Of a DNA stretch of 64,000 nucleotides, positions 19,510 through 28,922 are shown piece by piece. Source of the DNA: Sphingomonas corticis (GTDB lineage: Bacteria; Pseudomonadota; Alphaproteobacteria; Sphingomonadales; Sphingomonadaceae); assembly GCF_012035195.1 (NCBI RefSeq), contig NZ_JAAVJH010000004.1, forward strand, positions 310,001 to 374,000, in the 5' to 3' direction. The stretch's first letter is position 1; every line of letters begins with the position of its first letter. Below the pieces are notes generated by a model. It saw nothing but the letters and a program-made list of their open reading frames with translations. It did no database searches and was not told the origin of the DNA. Made by a program: the position numbers and the translations under genes.

Positions 19510-20583
19510 GTGCGGCCCGTTGCCCGGCCGATGCCCCTGTCCGATGCCGCCGGCTATCCCGTCTGGGCCAATGCGCTCATCTTCCTCGCCGCGGCGGCGG
19601 TTGTGTGGATCAGCGGCGGCCGGCTGACCCGCCATCTCGACGCGATCGCGGCGAAGACGGGGATGGAGCAGGTGTTCGTCGGCATGCTGCTGCTGGGCGG
19701 CATCACCTCGCTGCCGGAGGTGGCGAACACGGTGACGGCCTCGTCGATCGGCAATCCGGCGCTGGCGGTGAACAACCTGCTCGGCTCGGCCGCGATCAAC
19801 GTGCTGCTTCTGGCGGTGGTGGACGGCTTCGTCGGGCGCGCGGCGGTGACGTCGATCGTGGCGCGGCCGTCGACGATGATGATGGCCGCGCTGTGCATGA
19901 TCGTGCTGATCCTGATCGCCGCCATCATTACCGTCGGCGACGTCATGATTCCGGGCATCGGCGTCGGCGTCGGGAGCCTGGCGGTGGGGGCGGCGGCGAT
20001 CTTCTCGTTCTGGCTTGCCGCGGGCCACGACCGCCGCTCGCCGTGGAGCGTGGACGAGGACGGGGACGGCCGGCCCGACGCGGAGGAGGCGGAAGGGCAG
20101 GTGGAACCCGACCTGACGCTCGCCGGCCTGTGGTGGCGCGTCGCGCTGGACGGCGCGCTGATCTTCGCCGCGGGCTACGCGCTGTCGCAGACCGGCGACG
20201 CCATCGCGACGCAGGCGGGACTGACCAGCGCCATCGTCGGCTTCGCGCTGATCGGCGCGGCCACCTCGCTGCCCGAGCTGGTGACGATCGTCGCCGCGCT
20301 GAAGCTCGGCCGCCCGGAAATGGCGTTCGGCCAGGTACTGGGCACCAATTTCGTCAACCTGGCGCTGCTGCCGCTGGGCGACGCGGTGTTCCGCGGGCCG
20401 CCGCTGATGGAGACGCTGGGTTCGTTCGAGACCGTGTCGGCCCTCCTCGGCGCGACGCTGATCGGCGTGTTCATGGTGGGCCTGCTGGAACATCGCGACC
20501 GCACCATCTGGAAGATGGGCGTCGATTCGGCGGTGGTGATCCTGATCTTCGCCGCGGGCAGCGCGGTGCTGGCGATGATCTAG
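19510..20583 (+). CDS. CaCA-superfamily Na+/Ca2+ exchanger-like protein with EF-hand-like loop
   Basis: 357 residues, about ten hydrophobic segments, and two alpha-repeats: GGITSLPEVANTVTASSIGN with NLLGSAAINVLLL (~60-105), and GAATSLPELVTIVAALKLG with GTNFVNLALL (~255-300). The central hydrophilic loop contains DEDGDGRPDAEE (~183-194), which fits an EF-hand Ca2+-binding loop. It probably exchanges Ca2+ (or another cation) for Na+ or H+ across the inner membrane. The GTG start has TAGGAA 9 bases upstream; the ATG at 19531 is an alternative. It ends one base before the convergent GreA-like gene. Confidence 0.88.
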   Translation: MRPVARPMPLSDAAGYPVWANALIFLAAAAVVWISGGRLTRHLDAIAAKTGMEQVFVGMLLLGGITSLPEVANTVTASSIGNPALAVNNLLGSAAINVLLLAVVDGFVGRAAVTSIVARPSTMMMAALCMIVLILIAAIITVGDVMIPGIGVGVGSLAVGAAAIFSFWLAAGHDRRSPWSVDEDGDGRPDAEEAEGQVEPDLTLAGLWWRVALDGALIFAAGYALSQTGDAIATQAGLTSAIVGFALIGAATSLPELVTIVAALKLGRPEMAFGQVLGTNFVNLALLPLGDAVFRGPPLMETLGSFETVSALLGATLIGVFMVGLLEHRDRTIWKMGVDSAVVILIFAAGSAVLAMI

Positions 20584-20584
20584 C

Positions 20585-21040
20585 CTAGCCGACGGCGACG
20601 ATCTCGATCGCGTCCTCGCGCCCGTTGAAGGGCAGTGTCTCCCCCGCCTCAGCGCCCATCATCGCGCGCGCGAGCGGGGCGGAGAAGGCGAGGAGGCCTG
20701 CCGCCGGCTCCGCCTCGTCGTCGCCGACCAGCGTCACGGTCCGCTCCTTGCCCGCCAGCACGAGGGTGACGCGGCTGCCGAAGCCGACCACGCCGTCGCC
20801 GCGCGGCGCCGTCTCGATCGCGGTGGCACGACGCGTGTGCCAGTAGCGCAGCTCGCGCCGCAGCGGCTTGGCCGCCTCCGCGTCCGCCGCGGCCGCCACT
20901 TGCGCCTCCAGCGCGTCCACCTTCGCCGCGATCAGCGCCAGCCCGCGCCCGGTGACCAGGTTGGGCCCGGGCGGGATCGGCAGCTCGAAGACGGGTTCGA
21001 GATGCTCCTCGTCGCTTTCCCGCCGGAACGCGACGCTCAT
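20585..21040 (-). CDS. GreA/GreB-family transcription factor-like protein
   Basis: 151 residues. The C-terminal FKBP-like domain is clear: VVGFGSRVTLVLAG, LVGDDEAEPAAGLLAFSAPLARAMMGAEAGE. The N-terminal ~75 residues are helical and should form the coiled coil that enters the RNA polymerase channel. However, I do not see the usual acidic tip (GDLKENAEY in GreA); the region reads ADAEAAKPLRRELRYW. It may therefore be a Gre-like factor with altered activity rather than a cleavage factor. Its start overlaps the stop of the HhH membrane protein (ATGA). Confidence 0.82.
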   Translation of the reverse strand: MSVAFRRESDEEHLEPVFELPIPPGPNLVTGRGLALIAAKVDALEAQVAAAADAEAAKPLRRELRYWHTRRATAIETAPRGDGVVGFGSRVTLVLAGKERTVTLVGDDEAEPAAGLLAFSAPLARAMMGAEAGETLPFNGREDAIEIVAVG

Positions 21041-21669
21041 CCCAGCTTCCCGAACTCGCGCTCGAACGCGTCGCGCTCGCCCGCCGCCAGCAGCCGCGCC
21101 TGCTCGCGCCAGCGGTCGCGCTCCATCCGGCCCTGGAACGGCGCCAGCCGTGCGTCCAGTGCCGCCGCCTCCGCGTCGGACAGCGCGGCGAGCTGGTCGA
21201 CGGTGACGATGCCTTCCTCGGACAGGCGCGTCGCGATCTTCGGGCCCAGTCCCTTCAGCCGCGTGACCGGCTCCGCCGCCGGCGCGCCGTCGGTCGCCGC
21301 TGGTGCGGCTTCCGCCGCTGGCGAGGCGTCGAGCGGCGCGGCGGCGGCGATCGGTTCGTCCGCCAGCGGCTCCGGATCGCGCACCGGGGTGGGCGGGACC
21401 GGCTCGACGGATTCGACAGGGGCGGGCGCCACCGGTGCCGGGGCCGGCGCGGTGTCGGTTCCGGTGGTGGCTTCGACCCCGTCCGCCTCCAGCGCCTCGA
21501 TCCGCGCCTGCTCCTCCTTTTCCGCCTCCACGCGCTGCCGCTTGTTGCGGGCGCCCACGATCATGCCGATCACCGTCAGCACCGCCAGGATCGCGGCGAG
21601 CCCGAGAGCGATCGCGACGAGCAGGCCGTCCTGGGAGAACGGCTCCATCGACCAGCTAGCGCTATTCAT
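21037..21669 (-). CDS. Membrane-anchored helix-hairpin-helix protein
   Basis: 210 residues. One hydrophobic helix (GLLVAIALGLAAILAVLTVIG, ~15-35) is followed by a charged stretch and a long Pro/Ala/Glu linker (~70-135). The C-terminal domain has LKGLGPKIATRLSEEGIVTVDQLAAL, a helix-hairpin-helix of the kind that contacts nucleic acid or proteins. The second ATG (21669) has AAGGA at the better distance; an adjacent ATG at 21672 is also possible. It is coupled to the GreA-like gene. Function unknown. Confidence 0.7.
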   Translation of the reverse strand: MNSASWSMEPFSQDGLLVAIALGLAAILAVLTVIGMIVGARNKRQRVEAEKEEQARIEALEADGVEATTGTDTAPAPAPVAPAPVESVEPVPPTPVRDPEPLADEPIAAAAPLDASPAAEAAPAATDGAPAAEPVTRLKGLGPKIATRLSEEGIVTVDQLAALSDAEAAALDARLAPFQGRMERDRWREQARLLAAGERDAFEREFGKLG

Positions 21670-21733
21670 CATGTGTCCTTTTCACGCCGCTGCAACGCGC
21701 GAGTCCGATGGCGGTGCCGTATCGACGTCGGCG

Positions 21734-22987
21734 TCATCGGGTCGCGCGCCAGCCGATGTCGCGGCGGCAGAAGCCGGTGGGAAAGTCGATCGCGTCGACG
21801 GCGTGATAGGCCGCCTCCTGCGCCGCGGCCACGTCCGCGCCGGTCGCCGTCACGGCCAGCACGCGGCCGCCGGCGGCGACGATCGCGCCGTCGCGCGCGG
21901 CCGTGCCCGCCTGGAACACGACCGCGCCCGTCGCCTCCGCCGCGTCGATGCCGTGGATCGCGCCGCCCGTCTCCGGCGTGCCCGGATAGCCGCGCGCCGC
22001 CATCACCACGGTCAGCGCCGCCTCGTCGCGGAACTCCGGCGCCGGCTCGTCCGCCAGCCGCCCTGCCGCCACCGCCAGCAGCAGCGCGGCGAGATCGCCG
22101 TCGTAGCGCGCCATCAGCACCTGGCACTCGGGATCGCCGAAGCGGACGTTGTACTCGATCAGCTTGGGGCCGTCCGCCGTCAGCATCAGCCCGGCGTAGA
22201 GCACGCCGACATAGGGCGTGCCCGCCGCCGCCAGCGCGTCGATCGTCGGGCGCACGATCTCGCCCAGCGCGCGCTGCTCCAGCTCGGGCGTCAGCTCGTG
22301 CGCGGGGGAATAGGCGCCCATGCCCCCGGTGTTCGGCCCGGTGTCGCCCTCGCCGACGCGCTTGTGGTCCTGTGCGCTGCCGAAGCTGGCGATGCTGGTG
22401 CCGTCGGACAGCACGAACAGCGACGCTTCCGGCCCCTCCAGCCGCTCCTCGATCACCGCCTCCACCGGCCCCTGCGCATAGAGGTCGCGGATCGCCGCCT
22501 CCGCCTCAGCGCGGGTGGCGGCGACCACGACGCCCTTGCCGGCGGCGAGGCCGTCGGCCTTGATGACGCAGGCCTCACCGAAGTCGTCGAGGCAGGCGAG
22601 CGCGCCGTCGCGCGTGGTCGTGCGGAAATAGCGCGCGGTGGGGATGCCGACGCGCGCGCACAGGTCCTTGGTGAAGCCCTTCGATCCCTCCAGCCGCGCC
22701 GCCTCGCGCCCCGGGCCGAACACCGGCACGCCGATGGCGCGGATATTGTCGGCCAGCCCCTTCACCAGCGGCGCCTCCGGCCCGATCACGACCAGACCGA
22801 TCTGGTGGCGGCGCACGAAGTCGATCACCGCTCGATGATCGTCCACGTCCAGCTCGGCGATGCGCGCGTGCTGCGCGATGCCGGGGTTGCCCGGCGCGGC
22901 GAAGAGCGTATCGGTGGTCGGCGATTGCGCGAGCCGCCACGCCAGCGCGTGCTCGCGACCGCCCGACCCGACCAGCAGGATGTTCAT
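21734..22987 (-). CDS. purD: Phosphoribosylamine-glycine ligase
   Basis: 417 residues, an ATP-grasp enzyme that joins phosphoribosylamine and glycine in purine synthesis. Landmarks are [16 protein letters not shown] at the start, [13 protein letters not shown]-like [16 protein letters not shown] (~138-153), [20 protein letters not shown] (~215-234) and [14 protein letters not shown] (~275-288). Family length is ~420-430. AAAAGGGGT lies ahead of the ATG. The start codon overlaps that of xseA on the other strand. Confidence 0.96.
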   Translation of the reverse strand: MNILLVGSGGREHALAWRLAQSPTTDTLFAAPGNPGIAQHARIAELDVDDHRAVIDFVRRHQIGLVVIGPEAPLVKGLADNIRAIGVPVFGPGREAARLEGSKGFTKDLCARVGIPTARYFRTTTRDGALACLDDFGEACVIKADGLAAGKGVVVAATRAEAEAAIRDLYAQGPVEAVIEERLEGPEASLFVLSDGTSIASFGSAQDHKRVGEGDTGPNTGGMGAYSPAHELTPELEQRALGEIVRPTIDALAAAGTPYVGVLYAGLMLTADGPKLIEYNVRFGDPECQVLMARYDGDLAALLLAVAAGRLADEPAPEFRDEAALTVVMAARGYPGTPETGGAIHGIDAAEATGAVVFQAGTAARDGAIVAAGGRVLAVTATGADVAAAQEAAYHAVDAIDFPTGFCRRDIGWRATR

Positions 22988-24386
22988 GCCCGACCCCTTT
23001 TCCGATACGCCGACGGGCCGGCTGGTAGCCGAGGCGACGCCCGGCGACAATGCGATGGCCCTTTCCGTGGGCGAGCTGTCCGGCAAGCTGAAGCGGATGG
23101 TGGAGGGGGAGTTCGGCCACGTCCGCCTGCGCGGCGAGATTTCCGGCTACAAGCGCGCCGCCTCGGGCCACGCCTATCTCTGCCTGAAGGACGACAGCGC
23201 GGTCATCGACGGCGTGATGTGGAAGGGCAGCGCCGCCGGCCTCGCCTTCCGGCCCGAGGACGGGATCGAGGTGGTCGCGACCGGGCGGCTGACCACCTAT
23301 CCCGGCCGGTCGAAATACCAGATCGTGATCGAGCGGATGGAGCTGGCCGGCGCGGGCCAGCTGATGGCGCTGCTGGAGAAGCTGAAGGCGAAGCTCGCCG
23401 CGGAGGGGCTGTTCGACCGCCGGCGCCCGCTGCCGTTCCTGCCGCGCGTGATCGGCGTCGTCACCTCGCCCACCGGTGCGGTCATCCGCGACATCCTGCA
23501 CCGGCTGGAGGATCGCTGCCCGACCCACGTCGTCGTCTGGCCGGTGAAGGTGCAGGGGCAGGGCGCGGCGGAGGAGGTGGCCGCCGCGGTGCGCGGGTTC
23601 GGTGCGCTCGCGCCGGACGGTCCGGTGCCGCGACCCGACCTGCTGATCGTCGCGCGCGGCGGCGGCTCGATCGAGGACCTGTGGGCGTTCAACGAGGAGC
23701 CGGTGGTGCGCGCCGTGGCGGCCTCGCCGATCCCGGTCATCTCCGCCGTGGGGCACGAGACCGACACCACGCTGTGCGACCACGCGGCCGACCTGCGCGC
23801 CCCGACGCCCACCGCCGCGGCGGAGATCGCGGTGCCGGTGCTGGCCGAGCTGCGCCTGTCGCTCGACACGATGGCGGCGCGCACCGCCCGCTGCGCCCAC
23901 CGCCACGTCGAGCGCGGGCGAGAGCGGGTGGCCGCGCTCGCCCGCGTGCTGCCGACGCGCGACCGGCTGCTCGGCCCCCAGCGCCAGCGCACCGACGAGC
24001 TGGCGCTGCGCCTCGACCGCGCGCTGGAACGCCGCGTGTCGCGGGCGCGCGGGGAGCTGGGGCAGGTGGCGGGCGCGATCCGTCCGGCGACGCTCGACCG
24101 CCGGCTGGAAGCCGCGCGGCGGCGGCTCGGCGACATCGGCCGGCTGGTCGAGACGCTGAATCCCGACCGCCTGCTCGATCGCGGCTACGTCCGCGTCGAG
24201 GCGCAGGCGGGCGGCACGATCACCTCGGCACAGGCGGCGCGCGAGGCGGGGGCGGTGCGGCTGCGCTTCAGGGACGGCGCGGTCGACGCGGTCGTCGGTG
24301 TGGCTGGCGGCGGCACCCACGTTGAGAAACCGGCGCCGCGCCCCTATTCTCGAACCAAGCCCGCCGACCAGCCGCGGCTGCTGTGA
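22986..24386 (+). CDS. xseA: Exodeoxyribonuclease VII large subunit
   Basis: 466 residues. An N-terminal OB fold ([36 protein letters not shown], ~25-55) precedes the catalytic domain with [38 protein letters not shown] and [21 protein letters not shown] long coiled coil and C-terminal strand follow. With XseB it degrades single-stranded DNA to oligonucleotides. The ATG at 22986 has AGCAGGA 5 bases upstream and gives the usual N-terminus ([20 protein letters not shown]). No xseB is in the window. Confidence 0.95.
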   Translation: MPDPFSDTPTGRLVAEATPGDNAMALSVGELSGKLKRMVEGEFGHVRLRGEISGYKRAASGHAYLCLKDDSAVIDGVMWKGSAAGLAFRPEDGIEVVATGRLTTYPGRSKYQIVIERMELAGAGQLMALLEKLKAKLAAEGLFDRRRPLPFLPRVIGVVTSPTGAVIRDILHRLEDRCPTHVVVWPVKVQGQGAAEEVAAAVRGFGALAPDGPVPRPDLLIVARGGGSIEDLWAFNEEPVVRAVAASPIPVISAVGHETDTTLCDHAADLRAPTPTAAAEIAVPVLAELRLSLDTMAARTARCAHRHVERGRERVAALARVLPTRDRLLGPQRQRTDELALRLDRALERRVSRARGELGQVAGAIRPATLDRRLEAARRRLGDIGRLVETLNPDRLLDRGYVRVEAQAGGTITSAQAAREAGAVRLRFRDGAVDAVVGVAGGGTHVEKPAPRPYSRTKPADQPRLL

Positions 24387-24410
24387 CCTGAACCCACGAG
24401 TGCCTCCTTC

Positions 24411-24611
24411 ATGCTGATGTCGCAATCCGATCGCCCCGCCAAGCTGCACTACATGGCCAACGGCTTCCGCGTGCTGACCGCCGGCGACCACGTTCTGTGC
24501 GCGGTGACGGGGGCGCGGATCGGGTTGGAGGACCTGCGCTATTGGGACGTGCGCACGCAGCGCGCCTTCGCCAGCTCCGCCGTGGCCGCCGGGGAGATGG
24601 CGCCGCGGTGA
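24411..24611 (+). CDS. DUF2093 domain protein
   Basis: 66 residues: LHYMANGFRVLTAGDHVLCAVTG then LEDLRYWDVRTQRAFAS. This is the DUF2093 family, a small alphaproteobacterial protein commonly downstream of xseA. It has one Cys (CAVTG) and no signal peptide. Function unknown. Its stop overlaps the GTG start of the next gene (GTGA), beginning a chain of four coupled genes. Confidence 0.85.
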   Translation: MLMSQSDRPAKLHYMANGFRVLTAGDHVLCAVTGARIGLEDLRYWDVRTQRAFASSAVAAGEMAPR

Positions 24612-25498
24612 GCGGGCGCGCCGCCGCCGCTCTCCTGCCCGCGCTCGCCGCGGGATGCGTCGCCGCCGCGCCGGTCCAGCTGCCGCCGCGGGTCGCCGTG
24701 CCCGCCCCGCTGCCGCCGCCGCCCGAGCTGGCCGCTCCGGGGCGCTTCGCGCTGGAAGGGATGCCGCAGCAGGGGGCGCTGCTGCTCGGCACTGCACCGG
24801 AAGGAAGCGCGCGCGTCATGCTGGACGGAGAGGCGGTGCCGGTCGCGCCTGACGGGCGCTTCGCCGTCGCGTTCGATCGCGACGCCGCGCCGCAGGCGAT
24901 CCTTTCCGCCACGCTGGCCGACGGTCGGACGGTGACGCTGCCGCTCGCCGTCGCACCGCGCGCCTGGCGGATCGAGCGGCTCGACCGGCTGGCGAAGGTG
25001 CCGGTGCCCGACGCGGACTTCGTCGCGCGCCGCCCCGCCGAACTCGCCCGCATCGCCGCCGCGCGGGCGCGGGCAAGCGACGCGGCGGGCTGGCGCCAGC
25101 GTTTCGTGTGGCCGGCCACGGGGCGGATCTCCGGCCTGTTCGGCAGCCAGCGCATCTATCGCGGGGAACCCGGCAGCTACCACGGCGGCGTCGACGTCGC
25201 CCTGCCCACCGGTGCGGCCGTGGTGGCGCCCGCCGATGGCGTCGTTGTCCTCGCCGCGGCGTCGCCGTTCACGCTGGAAGGGCGCCTGCTGATCCTCGAC
25301 CACGGCCACGGCCTCAACAGCGCCTTCCTCCACCTGTCGCGCATCGACGTGGCGGAAGGCAGCCGCGTGCAGCAAGGCGAGCCGATCGGCGCCGTCGGCG
25401 CGACCGGCCGCGCCACGGGTCCGCACCTCCACTGGGGCATGATGCTGGGCCGCGCGCGGATCGACCCGCTGCTCGTGGCGGGGGCGATGGGGAAATGA
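24608..25498 (+). CDS. M23-family (LytM) metallopeptidase lipoprotein
   Basis: 296 residues. The short signal ends in the lipobox LAAGC (Cys ~17), so it is a lipoprotein. A Pro-rich linker and beta region follow, then the M23 domain (~175-290): GLFGSQRIYRGEPGSYHGGVD (zinc His and Asp), LNSAFLHLS and GPHLHWGM (HxH). All expected metal ligands (H, D, HxH) appear present, so it is likely an active Gly- or D,D-endopeptidase on peptidoglycan. The start overlaps DUF2093 and the stop overlaps the first sulfotransferase gene (ATGA). Confidence 0.9.
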   Translation: MSGRAAAALLPALAAGCVAAAPVQLPPRVAVPAPLPPPPELAAPGRFALEGMPQQGALLLGTAPEGSARVMLDGEAVPVAPDGRFAVAFDRDAAPQAILSATLADGRTVTLPLAVAPRAWRIERLDRLAKVPVPDADFVARRPAELARIAAARARASDAAGWRQRFVWPATGRISGLFGSQRIYRGEPGSYHGGVDVALPTGAAVVAPADGVVVLAAASPFTLEGRLLILDHGHGLNSAFLHLSRIDVAEGSRVQQGEPIGAVGATGRATGPHLHWGMMLGRARIDPLLVAGAMGK

Positions 25499-26931
25499 CG
25501 CGCGGCGAGATGCTGGCGCGGGCTGCCGCGCTGTTCCGACATGGCGACACGGCGGCGGCGATCCCGGCTTACGAACGCCTGCTGCACAGCCACCCGGACC
25601 TGCCCGACAGCTGGTTCAACCTCGGTATCCTCTATCGCCGCTGCGGACGCTTCGACGATGCCATGGCCGCCTATGACCAAGCGTTGGCGCAGCGGGTGCG
25701 AGACCCGCACGAGGTGCTCGTGCAGCAGGCGGTGATCCTGTCGGAAGACCTCGCCCGTCCCGCCGATGCGCGCCGCTTGCTGGAACGGGCGACCGCGCAG
25801 GCCCCCGGCTATCTCGCGGCCTGGCTCAACCTCGGCAATCTCGCCGAGGAGCTGGGCGACGTGGATGCCGCGCGTAAGGCGTATGCCCGCGCCCGCGCGA
25901 TCGATCCGCGCGATGGCCTGGCGCTCGCGCGGCTGCTGGGCGTGGCTGGAGCCCCGGCGGGCCTGATCGACGACGCCCGCCGGTTTCTCTCGCAGACGGG
26001 CGACGTGCAGGCGCGGGCGGACGTCGGCTTCGCGCTGGGCGGCGCGCTGGACAAGGTGGGCGACTATGACGGCGCGTTCGACGCCTATGTCGAGGCCAAC
26101 GGGCAATCGCGCGCGTTCGCACGCCAACAGGGCGTCCGCTATGACAGAGCGGCCCTCGAGGCCTATGTCGAGCGGTCGATCGCCGCGTTCGATCGGTTCG
26201 ACGGCGAGCCGGCCAGCGGCGTTGCGCCGGTCTTCGTCTGCGGCATGTTCCGTTCCGGCTCGACGCTGGTGGAGCACCTGCTGGCGCGACACCCTGCGGT
26301 CGTGGCCGGCGGCGAGATCGACGCGCTGCCCCGTCTCGCCTCAGCCTTGTTCGCGAACGATCCCGCTAGGGTCGCCGCTGCGAACGATGACCTGATCGCA
26401 CGCGCACGCGCCAGCTATGGCGCTGCGGTGGCGCCGCGCCGGGCGGCAGGGCGGCGGCTGATCGACAAGCGGCCAGACAACGTCCTGCACCTAGGGCTGG
26501 CGCAGCGGCTGTTTCCCGGTGCCACGATCGTCAACACGGTGCGGCACCCGGCGGACGTCTGCCTGTCCGTCTACTTCCTGCACGCAGGCGCAGGCGTTCC
26601 TTACGCGACGGATCTGGGCGACACCGCCCATTACTGGCGCCAGCAGCGCCGGCTGATGCGGCACTGGCGCGCCATCGGGATGCCGGTCCACACGGTCGAT
26701 TACGACCGGCTGGTGGAGACGCCGAAGCCGGTTTTGGCGGCGCTGTCCGCGGCATGCGACCTGCCGGCGATGGACCTGCTGGCGCTGCCGCCCGCCACCC
26801 ACGCGGTTCGCACGGCGAGCGTGGCGCAGGTGCGTCGGCCGCTCTATCGCGAATCGTCGGGCCGGTGGCGCCACTACGCCCGGCGCATCGAACCGGTATT
26901 GGGCGCATTGATCGAGGAGGAGCGGGAATGA
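25495..26931 (+). CDS. TPR-containing sulfotransferase (1)
   Basis: 478 residues. Residues ~1-220 are TPR helices (SWFNLGILYRRCGRFDDAMAAYDQAL; AWLNLGNLAEELGDVDAARKAYARA). The C-terminal ~250 residues are a Sulfotransfer_3-type domain with the PAPS 5'-phosphosulfate loop FRSGSTLVEHLLARHP and the 3'-phosphate motif NTVRHPADVCLSVYF. It should use PAPS to sulfate a protein or small molecule. There is no signal peptide, so it is cytoplasmic. It overlaps the M23 gene and the next sulfotransferase by ATGA, implying a single translation unit. Confidence 0.88.
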   Translation: MTRGEMLARAAALFRHGDTAAAIPAYERLLHSHPDLPDSWFNLGILYRRCGRFDDAMAAYDQALAQRVRDPHEVLVQQAVILSEDLARPADARRLLERATAQAPGYLAAWLNLGNLAEELGDVDAARKAYARARAIDPRDGLALARLLGVAGAPAGLIDDARRFLSQTGDVQARADVGFALGGALDKVGDYDGAFDAYVEANGQSRAFARQQGVRYDRAALEAYVERSIAAFDRFDGEPASGVAPVFVCGMFRSGSTLVEHLLARHPAVVAGGEIDALPRLASALFANDPARVAAANDDLIARARASYGAAVAPRRAAGRRLIDKRPDNVLHLGLAQRLFPGATIVNTVRHPADVCLSVYFLHAGAGVPYATDLGDTAHYWRQQRRLMRHWRAIGMPVHTVDYDRLVETPKPVLAALSAACDLPAMDLLALPPATHAVRTASVAQVRRPLYRESSGRWRHYARRIEPVLGALIEEERE

Positions 26932-28913
26932 GCGAGGCGCAGGCAGTGCTGGCGCTGGCGCGGTCGGGCGATCTCGCAGCCGCGATCGCTCGCGGCGAGC
27001 AGGCGATGGCGGCCGGGCAGGCAGACGCCGGGCTGACCATGTTCGTCGGCGTGCTGTGCTGCCGCGCCGGCGATCTGGACGCTGGCATCGCTCATCTTCG
27101 CGTTGCCGCGGGGCTGGCGCCGGATCAACCGGTGCCCGCGCTCGAACTGGCGCGCGCGCTGCTTTCCGCCGGGCGGTTCGACGAGGCGGAGACGACCGCG
27201 GCGTCGTTGATCGACGGCGGCCTCGCGGTGGAGCGCGAGGCGACCCGCATCCGCGCGCTCGCGCTGTCCCGGCTGAAGCGCATCGAGCAGGCCCTTCCGC
27301 TGTTCGAACGCCTGGTCGCGTCCGATCCCGGCGACTTCGAAAGCTGGGCCGGGCTGGGCGTGGCTCGGCTGGCGCAGCAGGACGCCCACGGAGCCGAAGA
27401 CGCGCTCGAACGAGCGCTGCGGCTGCGGCCGAACAACGCGGCGAACGTCATCCAACTGGCGCGCGCGCGTTCACTGCGTAACGATCCCGAGGCCGCGCTC
27501 GATGCGGCACTACGCGCCATCGCGCTCGATCCGGCAAGTGGAGAAGCCAGGGTCGAGGCCGCGCGCGCCGGCGCGAGCCTCCGCGACTTCGCGTCGGTGG
27601 CGCTGCATCTCGAGGCGGCGCGCGACCTCCTGCGCGATCAGGCGGATGCCCTGTGCGACGTCGGCGACATCGCCGCTTCCGCCAAAATGCTCGATCGCGC
27701 GGAGGCTGACTATCGCGCCGCGCTGACACTCGACCAAGCGAGCGACCGTGGGTGGGGTGGTCTGGCGACCGTACTCGAGCGATTGAACCGCGCCGACGAT
27801 CTTCACCGCGTGATCGTTGAGGCTCGGGCCGCCGGGGCCGGCGAGGCGGCGCTGGCGCTGGCGCGCGCGCGGACACTGCGGAGCGAAGGTCGCCTCGCGG
27901 AGGCGCTGGCTGCGGCGCGGCTCGTGCCGGACGACGGCGACGTGGTCGGCCGCGAGCAGGTGATCGGCGACACGCTGGACCGGATGGGCGACACTGCTGC
28001 GGCTTTTGCCGCATTTTCCCGCGCCAATGCCCGCCTTGCCGAGCTGAATGCCGGGTCGGAGCGGGATGCGGAGGAGTATCGCGCGAGCTTCGAGCGGCTG
28101 GGCAGGCTGGTCTCGCCGGCCTGGTACGCCGATTGGGAGGCGCCGCCGCCTCCATCGGCTCGGCCTGCCCCGCTCTTCCTCTTCGGCTTCCCCCGGTCCG
28201 GCACGACGCTGATCGATACGATGCTGGGCGGTCACGAGGATGCCGTGGTGCTGGAGGAGGAGGCATCGGTCGACCGGGTCGCCGCCGCGCTCGGTGCGCT
28301 CGACCATCTCGGGCAATTGCCGCTCTCGGAGATCGAGCGGCTGCGCGAAGTCTACTTCGCCGAGGTCGACCGGATCGTGCCCGATGCGGGCAGCCGCCTG
28401 ATCGTGGACAAGCAGCCGCTGGCGCTGGGCAGCACGCCGATCCTGCACCGCATCTTTCCCGATGCGCGCTTCCTGTTCGCCGAACGCCATCCCTGCGACG
28501 TCGTGCTCAGCTGTTTCATCACCAGCCCGCAGATGGACGCGAAGGTGGCAAACTTCTTCGATTTCGACGCGACCGCCCGGCTGTACGACACCGTGCTGCG
28601 CTATTGGACGCGGTGTACCGAGGTGCTGGCACTCAACGTCATGGCCACGCGCTACGAGCGGCTGATCGCCGATCCCGCGCGAGAGTTGCGCGCGGTGGCG
28701 CACTTCGCCGGGCTGGACTGGTCGGAAGCGCTGATCGACAATCGCCGCCACGCGGCCGATCGCGGGTTCATCGCCTCACCCAGCTACGCGCAGGTGGCGC
28801 AACCAATCTATCAGCGCGCGCGCGGACGCTGGTTGCGCTATCGCGAACAGATGGCGCCGGTGCTGCCGCTGCTGCTGCCCTGGGCGGAGCGGATGGGCTA
28901 TCCGGCCGATTGA
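26928..28913 (+). CDS. TPR-containing sulfotransferase (2)
   Basis: 661 residues, the longer paralogue of the preceding gene. About 400 residues of TPR repeats (SWAGLGVARLAQQDAHGAEDAL is typical) lead to a sulfotransferase domain: FGFPRSGTTLIDTMLGGHE for the 5' loop, FAERHPCDVVLSCFI for the 3' motif, and LIVDKQPLALGSTPILHRIFP between them. The pair differs mostly in TPR length, which suggests different acceptors. A possible protein-tyrosine sulfotransferase-like role is speculation. It is the last gene of the rightward run. Confidence 0.88.
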   Translation: MSEAQAVLALARSGDLAAAIARGEQAMAAGQADAGLTMFVGVLCCRAGDLDAGIAHLRVAAGLAPDQPVPALELARALLSAGRFDEAETTAASLIDGGLAVEREATRIRALALSRLKRIEQALPLFERLVASDPGDFESWAGLGVARLAQQDAHGAEDALERALRLRPNNAANVIQLARARSLRNDPEAALDAALRAIALDPASGEARVEAARAGASLRDFASVALHLEAARDLLRDQADALCDVGDIAASAKMLDRAEADYRAALTLDQASDRGWGGLATVLERLNRADDLHRVIVEARAAGAGEAALALARARTLRSEGRLAEALAAARLVPDDGDVVGREQVIGDTLDRMGDTAAAFAAFSRANARLAELNAGSERDAEEYRASFERLGRLVSPAWYADWEAPPPPSARPAPLFLFGFPRSGTTLIDTMLGGHEDAVVLEEEASVDRVAAALGALDHLGQLPLSEIERLREVYFAEVDRIVPDAGSRLIVDKQPLALGSTPILHRIFPDARFLFAERHPCDVVLSCFITSPQMDAKVANFFDFDATARLYDTVLRYWTRCTEVLALNVMATRYERLIADPARELRAVAHFAGLDWSEALIDNRRHAADRGFIASPSYAQVAQPIYQRARGRWLRYREQMAPVLPLLLPWAERMGYPAD

Positions 28914-28922
28914 CGGCGGCGC

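Noticed and set aside
20837..24325. A 1162-codon plus-strand frame across purD and xseA
   Set aside because: Shadow of purD (antisense) and of xseA (other frame); no recognisable domain.
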